From the NCBI GenBank assembly GCA_937997635.1, contig CALLFA010000045.1, positions 1 to 48,319 on the forward strand: 48,319 nt of DNA. Direction: 5' to 3'. A model generated the notes under the pieces. The model was not told where the DNA came from, searched no databases, and worked only from the letters and a program-made list of their open reading frames with translations. Numbering within the stretch: position 1 is the stretch's first letter; the number at the start of each line of letters is the position of its first letter. This stretch comes from an uncultured Saprospiraceae bacterium. GTDB taxonomy: Bacteria > Bacteroidota > Bacteroidia > Chitinophagales > Saprospiraceae. The translations under genes and the position numbers were made by a program. This document shows positions 22,433-31,793 of this stretch, in pieces.

Positions 22433-22798
22433 CTAGTTGTATTTTTCAAGATCAGCTTTAGAAATTATCCCTAATTCTTCTTGGATTCGTGCTAGGGTTC
22501 GTTTTGCACGATCAAGTTGACTTGGTCTTAAGTCGCCATGTCTTATGTATAAAGCAAGAGCTTGCATATTTTCTTGTGTTGCTTCGAGTAGAGTACTGAA
22601 TTCGAAGCCTCTTAGAATGGCTTGCTCATCAGCAGTTGGTTTTTGACTTTCAATATTCTCAGGTAGTACAACGTTTGGTTGGCGCTCACTACTGTTGATT
22701 GTATTCGTCGATGTGTTGATCGATTTTTGTCCGATACTACTGGGAGCGTAGACTAAACACATGCCCAGTGTTAATAAGATTATTGTAAATACTTTCAT
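22433..22798 (-). CDS. Small exported helical protein (121 aa), function unknown
   Basis: I do not recognise the family. Residues 1-24 (MKVFTIILLTLGMCLVYAPSSIGQ minus a few) form a signal peptide with a typical Bacteroidota S-x-x-x-GQ cleavage region. A Ser/Thr/Asn-rich linker runs to about residue 50. Residues about 55-121 look helical and amphipathic, with LLEATQENMQAL and LDRAKRTLARIQEEL segments that could form a coiled coil. The protein has no transmembrane segment after the signal and no sorting domain, so a periplasmic location is likely. The start is 3 bases after the upstream stop. The TAG is followed, after only two bases (TA), by the giant gene's ATG. This spacing suggests coordinated synthesis and perhaps a chaperone or assembly role for the giant protein, which is inference only. 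Confidence 0.85.
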   Translation of the reverse strand: MKVFTIILLTLGMCLVYAPSSIGQKSINTSTNTINSSERQPNVVLPENIESQKPTADEQAILRGFEFSTLLEATQENMQALALYIRHGDLRPSQLDRAKRTLARIQEELGIISKADLEKYN

Positions 22799-22801
22799 GC
22801 T

Positions 22802-23131
22802 CTACAGTTTTTCGCTTTTTGGTGATTTGATTTTTATTTGAGTAGGATTGATAACAACATTCCTTTTCTTAGGCTCTGTCTTCACATTTTTTTGGACAGG
22901 TTTAATGCCAGTTAACTCATTTCTTTTTTTACTAAGTTCTTGATACTGAGCAAGTATGTCAGGATTATTAGAGTTGACGTACTCAGTTTTTAGTTCAATC
23001 AGTTGTTTGTCGATTTTTTCGAGTTCAACTGTATGAGTTGATTGTTCAGGTGTGAGAGTCGTTTTTGTTTGAGCGATACTTACGCTGATGCATGTGCATA
23101 GGAGACATGCCATTAGGATAATTTGTTTCAT
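22802..23131 (-). CDS. Small exported coiled-coil/basic protein (109 aa), function unknown
   Basis: I do not recognise the family. The chosen ATG (23131) gives an immediate signal peptide, MKQIILMACLLCTCISVSIAQ; an in-frame ATG at 23164 would add 11 polar residues ahead of it and is less likely. Mature residues about 22-75 are strongly helical and charged (VELEKIDKQLIELKTEY, then a second helix with QELSKKRNEL), giving a probable helical hairpin or coiled coil. The last ~35 residues are very basic and Lys-rich. The gene lies 75 bases after the M43-like gene and 3 bases before the next small gene, in the same direction, so it probably belongs to one operon ending in the giant gene. Confidence 0.82.
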   Translation of the reverse strand: MKQIILMACLLCTCISVSIAQTKTTLTPEQSTHTVELEKIDKQLIELKTEYVNSNNPDILAQYQELSKKRNELTGIKPVQKNVKTEPKKRNVVINPTQIKIKSPKSEKL

Positions 23132-23206
23132 TATGCTTTTATTATTCGGATTTTTGAATGTCATGATATTGAATATGAGTCTGTGTTAAATATTTTTCTA
23201 GTTATG

Positions 23207-26200
23207 TTACCAAGCCCCTGCATTAGCTGGACAGTCTGTTGTAATGGTAAACGAGCACATTTCGGAACCTCCGCAGCCATTTGCATCAGTCGTCGTATAT
23301 ATTAAAGTGAATGTATCTCCTATAGACAGTGTAGACAAATCAATGGTATTTGCTGCAGTCACCAAACTACTTCCAGTACCAGACCATACACCACCAACAG
23401 GCATTGGGTTAAGATCAACAATACCAGCTCCAGCACAAATGAACCCACTAGGGCAATCAAAACTGACTTCGGCTTCCACAACTTCTATCATCACATCTAT
23501 TGAAGTAAGGCAAACATCTCCGGCAGGGTCAACGTTTGTACCGACTAGGACTGCAGGTGTATATTCAGCGGTAATCGTATATGTACCAGCACCAACACTT
23601 GATGGATCAAACTGATCACCAGATGCTGTGACTCCTGTGCCTGTATAGACAAAACTTCCACCAAAAGACGTTGCTCCATCTGGCATATCATTTGTAACAA
23701 TACCACTTAAGTCTACAGGTCCATCTGTATCACAGAATGGATCTGCTACCGCTAATGCAATAATCGGATAATAACAAATATTAGATATTTCGGATTCATC
23801 TGAACCATTGACATCAATATCTAGAACCGTATTTGCAGCACAATCAAAAAATTGCACGACAAAACCAGTAGCATCTATATGATTGAAGGATAAAGTATAT
23901 GTTCCTGCAGGTCCTTCCACAAAAGCAGGGAAAGCTCCAGAAACATCCATCCCAGTTGCTGGGTCAATGATCCCACTTGAACCAGGGCCAGCGCATAGTT
24001 CTAAACCTGGGGTACCAGTAATCACAACTGATTCTGAGAAAGTACCATCTCCAGCTCCATTTGCACTTTGATCATTATTACATGAGCAAGGATCAGAGGC
24101 AGTTAAATCTTGTTCTAATTCTATCATGACGTCACAGTTGTAAGAAGCTGTGACGAGCGCTTCACAGTTTGATTCTACAGAGCAGCCTACTGTTTCTAAC
24201 AAAATATTATCAATTGTAAAGTTAGACGCGACACCTCCGTTTCCTGATTCAGAATTAAAAGATATATTATGAGAGGATCCATCTGCAAATGCAGCAAGGC
24301 TAACTGTTATGAGATTTATTGTTCCGTTAGGATCGCAATTCGCAGGATCTGTGTTATCGATCCACACTTGAGTTCCATCAACTAGTAACTCAATAAAATC
24401 GTCACTTGATCCACATACAGAGTTTTCATACGCGAAGGTCATGACTGCATCTCCGTTCAGACAAACTGGTATGACAACATCAGTGGAGAGAGTTCCTGCT
24501 TCAAATGCGCCAATACCACCAAACCATGCTAACTCAGTACCGCTATTGGGAGGAACACCATAATTGACTGAACCTCCTCCATTACCGCAGGTACCTGTAT
24601 TACAAAAAACAGTACCAAAATTTGTAGAGGTTGTCGTCCACCCCATACCGCCATTTTCAAGATCACCATCTTGATTCTGAGTTGCTGTTGGGCCATTAAT
24701 AATTAATTCACCAGCCATTGGTGTGACGCAGCATTCAGGACCTTGAGGATCGGATACAAACTCTATGGTATATGCTGCCGTTCCACTTTGACCAGAAGCT
24801 ACTGGAAATGTTGGATTATTCGGATCAGGTGTTATTGTCACAAAATTTTCACATCCTTCTATGGGGACCACCATTGGTTCGTCGCAAGTGCCTTCACCAG
24901 AGATAGTGACTAATGTTGTGATATCTGCAGGTGGACCTGGGAATACAGTTATAGTATATGTACCACCTTCAAAAGGAGGAGATATTGGAGTTGATCCACA
25001 ATCCACGTTTAAAAAGTATGTTTCCGATTCCATTGAGCAGTTTGTTGACATCATCGCTGCAGGCATGGTGACAACTGTACCACCTGTATTTATAAAACCT
25101 CCTGTAGACCAAACAAAAACAAGGTCACTTGCATCATCTACCATTAATCCAAGAGTTAGAGGATCAGGAAAATCAACTACAGGACTCACGCTACAAAATT
25201 CATTTGTTTCTGCAATAGGAGTTATCACTTCAGTTGGACAAGATGCAATGCATGATTGCATTTCACATGCTGAAGTCAATTCAGTAGGTGTCTGATTACC
25301 ACAAATGGAGTTATTAGGACCAAACAACTGATTAGCCCAAAAATTCATTACCATAGCTTGATCTTCTGTAAACATAGTCATACACCCATCATCTGTAAAA
25401 GCCATGTAGTTTGCAATTGGAATTGGTGCTGTATTACAACCAGCATCAGCATTAAACTGACAAGCACCATTTGCAGGACAGCCGAAGAATGCAGCAGTCA
25501 TTAACGGTGTATCGTTTACCATAAAAGGGCCAGGTGCATTCATATCATTATCACCTCCAGCACAACCTCCACCGAAATCTTGATGGACATGAAACAAACC
25601 TAAGTAATGTCCAATTTCATTTACAAGAGTAGCACCTAAATCATATTGATTGGGAAATTCATCATCTAGACCTGTACCGCAACCAGGAGCTGCAGGTCCA
25701 AGACCGCCAAATGCGCCAGCACAAACAGTAACTCCATCACCATTAGCTGCTCCAGGTATACCATCAGCAACGCCTAGGCAGTTTCCTGTAGTGATGAATA
25801 TGTTAAGGATACCATCCCATCCTGGTGCACCCATACCACCTGCATTAATGCCTCCATTAAATACACCAAAGGTTATAGGCGGATCACACGCAGGATCTAA
25901 ACCAGCTGCGCCTCCAGCTGGAGGGATAGCAAAGCAAAAATCGATACATGTCCCTGTTGATACATCAGGATATGCCATTGGGCATAGTGCTGCTGGGTCA
26001 TTGCCCTGAGCATCTAAAACTCCAACATTATTTCCAAAGCCTGTATTTAATACAGCAAGTTGATCTTGTAAAATTGGCAAAACACAAGCGACATCAGTAC
26101 AATCAAAACCAGCGTCAAAGTGAAAGGCAACTGGAACTGTAATTGTATTTCCTGCATCACATAAAATATTATTGGTTGGTTGCGTTGCCATCGCTGGTAT

Positions 26201-26473
26201 ATTCATTGCATTTTGATGAAATGAATTATATACCGGATCATTAGCTAACCTCCATGCTAGACCAGATGTCGTGTTACATCGAAGTTCAGTAAATGGAACA
26301 GGATTAACAGGAGCGTTTAATTTTGTTTGAGCAAATGTTTCTGTGTTGAAACTCAAAAGAACAACAGCAACAATTAAGAAGATTTTGAGTATTGTATTGA
26401 GAGAAAATGTTGAATGATTATTCAATATAGATTTGAATAAGTGCTTAAGTTGACTTTCACCTAGGATTATCAT
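23207..26473 (-). CDS. Secreted M43 (pappalysin/cytophagalysin-like) protein with altered zinc motif (1088 aa)
   Basis: The N-terminus is about 30 polar residues, then a hydrophobic stretch (ILKIFLIVAVVLLSF) and an ETFAQ cleavage region. Residues about 90-395 match the M43 peptidase core: a WDGILNIFITT strand, the extended metzincin motif, and the Met-turn region NYMAFTDDGCMTMFT. The zinc motif reads N285-E-I-G-H289-Y-L-G-L-F-H295. The expected first His of HExxHxxGxxH is Asn (codon AAT, 25619-25621; CAT would restore it), so activity is doubtful. Downstream are Ig-like segments, a MAM/jelly-roll-like domain (~600-760) and further Ig-like modules. The protein ends CPANAGAW without a recognisable T9SS sorting domain. 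It is the first gene of the minus-strand cluster leading to the giant gene. Confidence 0.85.
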   Translation of the reverse strand: MIILGESQLKHLFKSILNNHSTFSLNTILKIFLIVAVVLLSFNTETFAQTKLNAPVNPVPFTELRCNTTSGLAWRLANDPVYNSFHQNAMNIPAMATQPTNNILCDAGNTITVPVAFHFDAGFDCTDVACVLPILQDQLAVLNTGFGNNVGVLDAQGNDPAALCPMAYPDVSTGTCIDFCFAIPPAGGAAGLDPACDPPITFGVFNGGINAGGMGAPGWDGILNIFITTGNCLGVADGIPGAANGDGVTVCAGAFGGLGPAAPGCGTGLDDEFPNQYDLGATLVNEIGHYLGLFHVHQDFGGGCAGGDNDMNAPGPFMVNDTPLMTAAFFGCPANGACQFNADAGCNTAPIPIANYMAFTDDGCMTMFTEDQAMVMNFWANQLFGPNNSICGNQTPTELTSACEMQSCIASCPTEVITPIAETNEFCSVSPVVDFPDPLTLGLMVDDASDLVFVWSTGGFINTGGTVVTMPAAMMSTNCSMESETYFLNVDCGSTPISPPFEGGTYTITVFPGPPADITTLVTISGEGTCDEPMVVPIEGCENFVTITPDPNNPTFPVASGQSGTAAYTIEFVSDPQGPECCVTPMAGELIINGPTATQNQDGDLENGGMGWTTTSTNFGTVFCNTGTCGNGGGSVNYGVPPNSGTELAWFGGIGAFEAGTLSTDVVIPVCLNGDAVMTFAYENSVCGSSDDFIELLVDGTQVWIDNTDPANCDPNGTINLITVSLAAFADGSSHNISFNSESGNGGVASNFTIDNILLETVGCSVESNCEALVTASYNCDVMIELEQDLTASDPCSCNNDQSANGAGDGTFSESVVITGTPGLELCAGPGSSGIIDPATGMDVSGAFPAFVEGPAGTYTLSFNHIDATGFVVQFFDCAANTVLDIDVNGSDESEISNICYYPIIALAVADPFCDTDGPVDLSGIVTNDMPDGATSFGGSFVYTGTGVTASGDQFDPSSVGAGTYTITAEYTPAVLVGTNVDPAGDVCLTSIDVMIEVVEAEVSFDCPSGFICAGAGIVDLNPMPVGGVWSGTGSSLVTAANTIDLSTLSIGDTFTLIYTTTDANGCGGSEMCSFTITTDCPANAGAW

Positions 26474-27273
26474 GCGCAGTTAGAGTTAAAAATGATGTTA
26501 CGGGTCAAGTGTCGTGCTTGACATAACAACTAACTTACTGAAATATGGAGGCAACAAAAGAAGGAAGTGCTTGAAAAAAATCTGAAAAAGATGCTTTCAG
26601 GAAGTTATATATAACTCTAAATTTAGATATGTTAAGATTAATTATTTATATTAAATATATAGTTAATATCTAAAGTATATATCCTCATATGTTTAGATAT
26701 AACATAATTATTTAATCTGTTCTAATTTTATTATTTGAACAGATAATATTTAATTAAAATGAACTATGTATCATGTTAAATATGAGTTATTTATAGTAGT
26801 TTATGATTTAACACTTAGGGTTTTACCTAGTCCAACTTTCAGTCAATCTCTGCAGAATAAAATATTGGACAAAAAAAGAAACTAATTAAATAAAATATAT
26901 TCTTAATAAATAAAAGGCTTACAGACAATTGATTATAGATTAAAAAAATATGTAATGTTAATAGCATTCAATTGGTGTTATTAAACTAAAATTCTCTAAG
27001 AAATAAACTAAATATTTAATTTATATTAAAATGATAATGTGCACTCTATACATTAATTAATTTTATAATTTAAAAACCATTTCGGTGTAAATTATTTTTA
27101 GAACTAGAGATGAAAGTCCTTGTTTTATACTGTTTTAAAAATAGTATTTTAAGTATAGTAATATGTAAGTCGCTGTTAATATTCATTCACAAAATTTAAT
27201 TCAAACTTTAACGCCAATTTTTACAGATAATTAGTTGTTCTGCTTATCTTTTTCACGAATTATGTTAACTGCC
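26474..27273. promoter_or_regulatory. AT-rich divergent intergenic region with an inverted repeat
   Basis: About 800 bp without a plausible gene, lying between the divergently transcribed M43-like and lamin-tail genes; it must hold both promoters. It is conspicuously AT-rich. ATATCTAAA (26666-26674) and TTTAGATAT (26692-26700) form a perfect 9-bp inverted repeat with a 17-base spacer. A further TCTAAATTTAGA palindrome lies at 26616-26627, so the TTAGATAT word recurs on both strands. These could be regulator sites. I found no convincing TAnnTTTG promoter box to commit to, and no RNA gene. Confidence 0.5.
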
Positions 27274-30200
27274 ATGAACAGACTATTTTCTACACTATTT
27301 TTCATAACAACTTCATTTTACATTATTGCACAATGTCCGACACCAGCCAATACCATGTGTGGTATGTCTGCTGGGCAATACGACAATGTTGTCATCGGAG
27401 AGGTGTCTGGTGATGCTGGCCAATCTGATGGCTGCAATGATGCCATAGTTGAAATTGTTGGCCCTCCTGGGACAGATATTGGATGTATGGTAGTATCGGA
27501 TTCGGAATGGGCAGTCTTGATTCCTCCAGGGTCTACGATTCCTGCCGATGGAGTATTTCTAATTGCCTGTAGTACAGATATGTCTTCCAATTGTGGAGTT
27601 GGTATTAATGGTGGCTCGAATGGTTTAATTGCAGGAGTAGATCCAGCTGATCCCACTGGTTCACAAGGTGGAGGTGGTGAAGGCGATTTCAATGCTGGGT
27701 TACTAACCGAAATAGATCTCGATGTATGCAACCCAGCGAATGGCAGTTTCTATGACCCTGCTGCAAGTGGATTTACGCTTGATAACAGTAATTCAACTGA
27801 TGGAGAACAAGTCATGTTATTCTTACCTGACGGTACGCCACATGATGGCATCTACTGGGGAGGTAATGGCGGTTCTGGTGGTGCTGACCATTGTAGTGTA
27901 CAGAATGGGAATCCATATACTCTTGGTGACAATAATGGTAATGGTATAGTCAATGACAATGCTGGAACAGTTCCTGGAGGTCGTTGTGATGGCGGCAATG
28001 CCACAGCTGTTCCTGTGCTGCCAACAGATATGGCATGTGGTTGCAATACTCCTGGAAGTCCAGGAACATTTACCATGCCACCTCTTACAGATCCAGTATG
28101 GTATAATATCACTCCACAGTCAGCAACTTTCATAGGCTGTAACTCATCATGGGTAAGAGGTGGGCCTCAAACAGGCTCACATGGAAATCCGTCTCATATG
28201 GACGGACAGATCACAACTGCTGGAGGAGTTACTGGAGATAGTTTTACAATAAATGCATTTACACCATCTTCTTGCGGTGATCCTGATACCGAGTGGAATT
28301 ATACAGATCATCCAACTCCTGGACAACCAAATAATGACCCCACATTTTTATTTCTGGCATCTGCAGAAGCTGCATGTGCTGTAGACGAAGAAATTATGTT
28401 TACGGTAGAAGTATATAATTTTCAAAATGTATCCAATGGTATGGTAGACATCATGTCAGGTGTTGATAATATACAAGCTGGTTCTTTCGTGGAAGTGAAT
28501 GGTACACAAATGACCTATGATACTTATGTGGTAAATGGAGAAACAACAACCATGACATTTTCATTTTCATCCTGGAATGTGGGTACTAATACAGTCAGTT
28601 TAGTTTGGGACGATTATACGAATTGTTGTGGAACTTCAGGAAATCCTGCAACCCAGAGTAATCCGAATGAATGTTATGAAACAGAAACGTTTACAATAGT
28701 AGTAGCGGATGTTCTCGTTGCTCTTGATGATGATATACAGTGTCCAGATGATAACCCCGCAGGTGCTATAAATCTAGCAGATTATGTGATGGGAGGCGCT
28801 AATTTAATGTACACATTGGAAGACAATGGTGGAACAACGCAAGGACCGCAGTCTGCCGGTGCTTTTAATTTACCAACAGGCGCAGGTCCTTGGACAGCTA
28901 CAATCACTGATGGTTCAGGATGCCATCCTGACATCACAATAAATATTGCAGATAATTGTGCAGAAGAACCTGTTTGTCCAGAAAATTTTTCTGTTGATAT
29001 TGACGGAGGTGCCGGTCCTGTAGAAGCATGTCCTGGGCAAGATGTTGTCCTTTGTTTTAATGGAGACCAACTACCTCCTGGAGGAACAATCACTTGGCAA
29101 TATTCAGAAGATGGTGCAACTTTTATGGATATCGAAAGTTTTTCTATCCCTGCAGCCATGCCTGCATTTGATGCATATATTTCAGAATTTATTTTTGATC
29201 CTATTTCAGTTCCTACTGGTTGTAGTGATGGCCAACAATGGGGAAATACAAGTCCTGAAGTCGTTGAAATTGTAGCAACCCCGGGTGCAAATATCTCAGG
29301 ATATACATTGAGTGATGGAGAAGGTATCTTTACTTTTCCTGCAGGATTTACTGTGCCCGCCGATGGAGTAATAGTGATTTGCGGTGGAGCCTGTATATCT
29401 CTTCCAGCTTGCGATATTACTGCAACAGGAGGAGGTATAGGCATTATTTTTGGAAATTCCGGCGATGAAATATTTTTTAGTGATCCTGCTGGAAATGTTA
29501 TCTCAGCAGTAAGCTATGAAGGAGGAGATTGCACCAGTTCAGGTCTTGCTAATTGTATAGACGGGCCTAATAATAGTAATGATGGAAGTGTTGTCATTGA
29601 CCCGACAGGTACGAGTTATTCATATTCAGATTTAGATTATGGTGGATTTGGAACTGCTGATGGTCCTGGAATTTCGTCTACTGTGTCTGGTGGATACGAT
29701 TCCACCCCAGCTGATATGGAGTTCTGCTCCACATTTACAATACCAGCTGATTCATGTCCTATAGGTAATTTTACTTTCCAAGCAGTTGTTGATCCATTTG
29801 ATTCAGACAATTGCCCTGTAGCTGGAGAATCACCACCCGATGAAGCTGATGCTACTTCTGGTACACTAAGCGTCACGGTTTCTTGTCCGGATGCTGCACT
29901 AGATACAACACCAATTGAACTTTGCGAAGCAGATGCTTCAACAGCTATGATTCCAATTACAATTATTGGCGGCACAGGACCTAATTACACTGTTGAATAT
30001 GCCATTAATGGAGTAACACAACCATCAGTTTCTATTGCAAATGGAGGGACAATCGATATTCTAGGACCAACTATGGGAGAAATAAAAGTTACGCTAGTGT
30101 CAATCTTTGATGAAGGAGGAGCATTATGCAGTGGATCGGTCAATGATACTGAAGTGTGTGTAAATATAAGACCAACAGAAACGTTAACAATAACTGGTTC

Positions 30201-31647
30201 GGCTAACCCTACAAGTTGCGAGCCATGTGATGGTGAGGTGACTTTTGATATAAGTGGAGGAGGTACTTCTTCTAATATTTTTGAAATAAGCTATACGTTT
30301 AATGGATCTTCATTTCTTTTAGCTGGAGTATCCATGCCGTTTACTATCTCTAATGCTTGTCCAGGTGTATATGATATTGAATCAGTTGAAGATGAAGCTG
30401 GATGTGCGATGAATATTATTAGTAATGAACAATCCTTGACTCAACCTTCTGGCGATCCTGTAAGTGTATCTGGAGGCCCTGGTATTGTGTGTGATGATGG
30501 TACAGGCACAGTTGATCTAACGACCGATTTTACATATGTGCCGGCATTTAATGCGACCGATTTTGCATTTTTCTCTGCTGATCCAAATACATTACCTGCT
30601 GCGGCGCTGCCTACTGCAATGCTTCCATCAACAACTCTAATGCCAACGGCTGATCAAACTGTATGGGTACAATACACCGATATGAATGGCTGTACCTCTG
30701 TTGCGCCCCTTATGATAGATGTTGACCCTAGTGCATGTGTAATGCCTGTATTTGATTTGGCATTAACCAAAGAATTAAACGCGACAGCAACTCCTGGTCC
30801 ATTCTCTCCAGGTGATCCGGTTACATATACGATTTGCGTATTCAATCAGGGGAATGTAGATGCTACAAATACACAGGTGACTGACTATGGAGCTAACTCT
30901 ACCACAAATCCAAGCGGTGGTCTTAATTTTGTGGGCTTAGGCACGACGCCTGCCACGACAACCCAAGGAACTGCCGTAAATATCACTTCAGCAGGTGGCT
31001 CTACTTTTGAGATCGACGCTCTTGCTGCAGGTGAAGATGTCTGTTTTGATGTCGATTGTATGATTGATCCAGGATTCTCAGGTGGAAGCTTAATAAATGA
31101 TGCTGAAATCACTATGGATTCTGGCGACGATGCCGACAGTGTGCCAGGAGACAATCCGACTGATGCACCTGACCCCGATGATGATTCAACTAATGATGGC
31201 AACGACGATCCAACTATGCAAGATCCATCGGATGATGACTATGATCCAGCGGAAATTACTGTTGTAGTTTGTCCAGAGATAGCTGCATTGACAGTAACGG
31301 GAAATGTCTGCGATAATAACGAATTTACGCTGACCACATCAGGTTTGGATGATGCACAGATGATGCAAACTAGTGGAGGAGGACCTTTCCAAATCCAATA
31401 TGTATATTATCCAGGTGCTGGTGCAGCTCCTGCAAATCCATATACGACACCAGGTACGCCATTAGGTTTCCCAGTAAGTGCATCTGGTGGCACGGCAGTC
31501 TTGACATCAAACAATACGGGTTTGCCAGCTGGTGATTTGACAATTGTAGCGATACTTACACCAGCACCGACAGATGACACGTGTATACCTTTCGCTGTAG
31601 TGGAAGTAGAAAATTTGAATTGCCCGGCTGACGCGGGAAGATTTTAA
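27274..31647 (+). CDS. Secreted lamin-tail/DUF11 domain surface protein (1457 aa)
   Basis: The ATG at 27274 opens directly into a signal peptide (MNRLFSTLFFITTSFYIIAQ). An in-frame TTG (27235) and ATG (27262) lie upstream but only add residues ahead of it. Residues about 39-150 and 630-750 are lamin-tail-like domains, recognised by the ...IVEIVGPPG... / ...VVEIVATPG... strand followed by (I/V)PADGV(F/I)(L/V)I. Ig-like and SprB-like segments lie between and after. Residues about 1157-1332 are a DUF11 repeat (LALTKELN, then PGDPVTYTICVFNQGN), followed by an Asp-rich linker. The protein ends CPADAGRF with no T9SS type A or 3-coathanger domain, the same sort of ending as the M43-like protein. Lamin-tail domains in secreted bacterial proteins often accompany nucleases or adhesins; no catalytic motif was found here. 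Surface or extracellular location is inferred from the signal peptide. Confidence 0.88.
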   Translation: MNRLFSTLFFITTSFYIIAQCPTPANTMCGMSAGQYDNVVIGEVSGDAGQSDGCNDAIVEIVGPPGTDIGCMVVSDSEWAVLIPPGSTIPADGVFLIACSTDMSSNCGVGINGGSNGLIAGVDPADPTGSQGGGGEGDFNAGLLTEIDLDVCNPANGSFYDPAASGFTLDNSNSTDGEQVMLFLPDGTPHDGIYWGGNGGSGGADHCSVQNGNPYTLGDNNGNGIVNDNAGTVPGGRCDGGNATAVPVLPTDMACGCNTPGSPGTFTMPPLTDPVWYNITPQSATFIGCNSSWVRGGPQTGSHGNPSHMDGQITTAGGVTGDSFTINAFTPSSCGDPDTEWNYTDHPTPGQPNNDPTFLFLASAEAACAVDEEIMFTVEVYNFQNVSNGMVDIMSGVDNIQAGSFVEVNGTQMTYDTYVVNGETTTMTFSFSSWNVGTNTVSLVWDDYTNCCGTSGNPATQSNPNECYETETFTIVVADVLVALDDDIQCPDDNPAGAINLADYVMGGANLMYTLEDNGGTTQGPQSAGAFNLPTGAGPWTATITDGSGCHPDITINIADNCAEEPVCPENFSVDIDGGAGPVEACPGQDVVLCFNGDQLPPGGTITWQYSEDGATFMDIESFSIPAAMPAFDAYISEFIFDPISVPTGCSDGQQWGNTSPEVVEIVATPGANISGYTLSDGEGIFTFPAGFTVPADGVIVICGGACISLPACDITATGGGIGIIFGNSGDEIFFSDPAGNVISAVSYEGGDCTSSGLANCIDGPNNSNDGSVVIDPTGTSYSYSDLDYGGFGTADGPGISSTVSGGYDSTPADMEFCSTFTIPADSCPIGNFTFQAVVDPFDSDNCPVAGESPPDEADATSGTLSVTVSCPDAALDTTPIELCEADASTAMIPITIIGGTGPNYTVEYAINGVTQPSVSIANGGTIDILGPTMGEIKVTLVSIFDEGGALCSGSVNDTEVCVNIRPTETLTITGSANPTSCEPCDGEVTFDISGGGTSSNIFEISYTFNGSSFLLAGVSMPFTISNACPGVYDIESVEDEAGCAMNIISNEQSLTQPSGDPVSVSGGPGIVCDDGTGTVDLTTDFTYVPAFNATDFAFFSADPNTLPAAALPTAMLPSTTLMPTADQTVWVQYTDMNGCTSVAPLMIDVDPSACVMPVFDLALTKELNATATPGPFSPGDPVTYTICVFNQGNVDATNTQVTDYGANSTTNPSGGLNFVGLGTTPATTTQGTAVNITSAGGSTFEIDALAAGEDVCFDVDCMIDPGFSGGSLINDAEITMDSGDDADSVPGDNPTDAPDPDDDSTNDGNDDPTMQDPSDDDYDPAEITVVVCPEIAALTVTGNVCDNNEFTLTTSGLDDAQMMQTSGGGPFQIQYVYYPGAGAAPANPYTTPGTPLGFPVSASGGTAVLTSNNTGLPAGDLTIVAILTPAPTDDTCIPFAVVEVENLNCPADAGRF

Positions 31648-31704
31648 AGATTAGCAAACTAGAAATATTAAAAATTTGAAAAGATTAACATATATAATTG
31701 AATG

Positions 31705-31722
31705 AATTAACTTAAGTTAATT
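31705..31722. promoter_or_regulatory. 18-bp perfect palindrome upstream of the LytTR gene
   Basis: AATTAACTTAAGTTAATT is self-complementary over its full length. It lies 71 bases before the LytTR-protein start and 57 bases after the preceding stop, in an AT-rich leader. There is no T-run after it, so it is not a typical terminator. It could be an operator, possibly for autoregulation. That role is inference. Confidence 0.5.
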
Positions 31723-31793
31723 AAATTGCATTATTGTTTTAAAGGTTCGTTTCCACTCTTGCATACCTATAAACTGCTGAAAAAGTTATTGAA

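Noticed and set aside
23132-23164. ATG at 23164 as the start of the 109-residue exported protein
   Set aside because: The added residues are polar and precede a complete signal peptide that begins at the internal ATG (23131).
26474-27273. AT-rich gap as a replication origin
   Set aside because: It is AT-rich but I saw no iterons, no clear DnaA-box cluster and no adjacent initiator gene. It is better explained as a divergent promoter region.
27235-27273. TTG at 27235 as the start of the lamin-tail protein
   Set aside because: It would place 13 mostly polar residues before a complete signal peptide. The ATG at 27274 starts exactly at the signal peptide.
31645-31793. Frameshifted continuation of the lamin-tail protein into a sorting domain
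   Set aside because: The 146 bases after the stop are AT-rich with stops in all frames and no sorting-domain motif, so a simple frameshift does not explain the missing tail.
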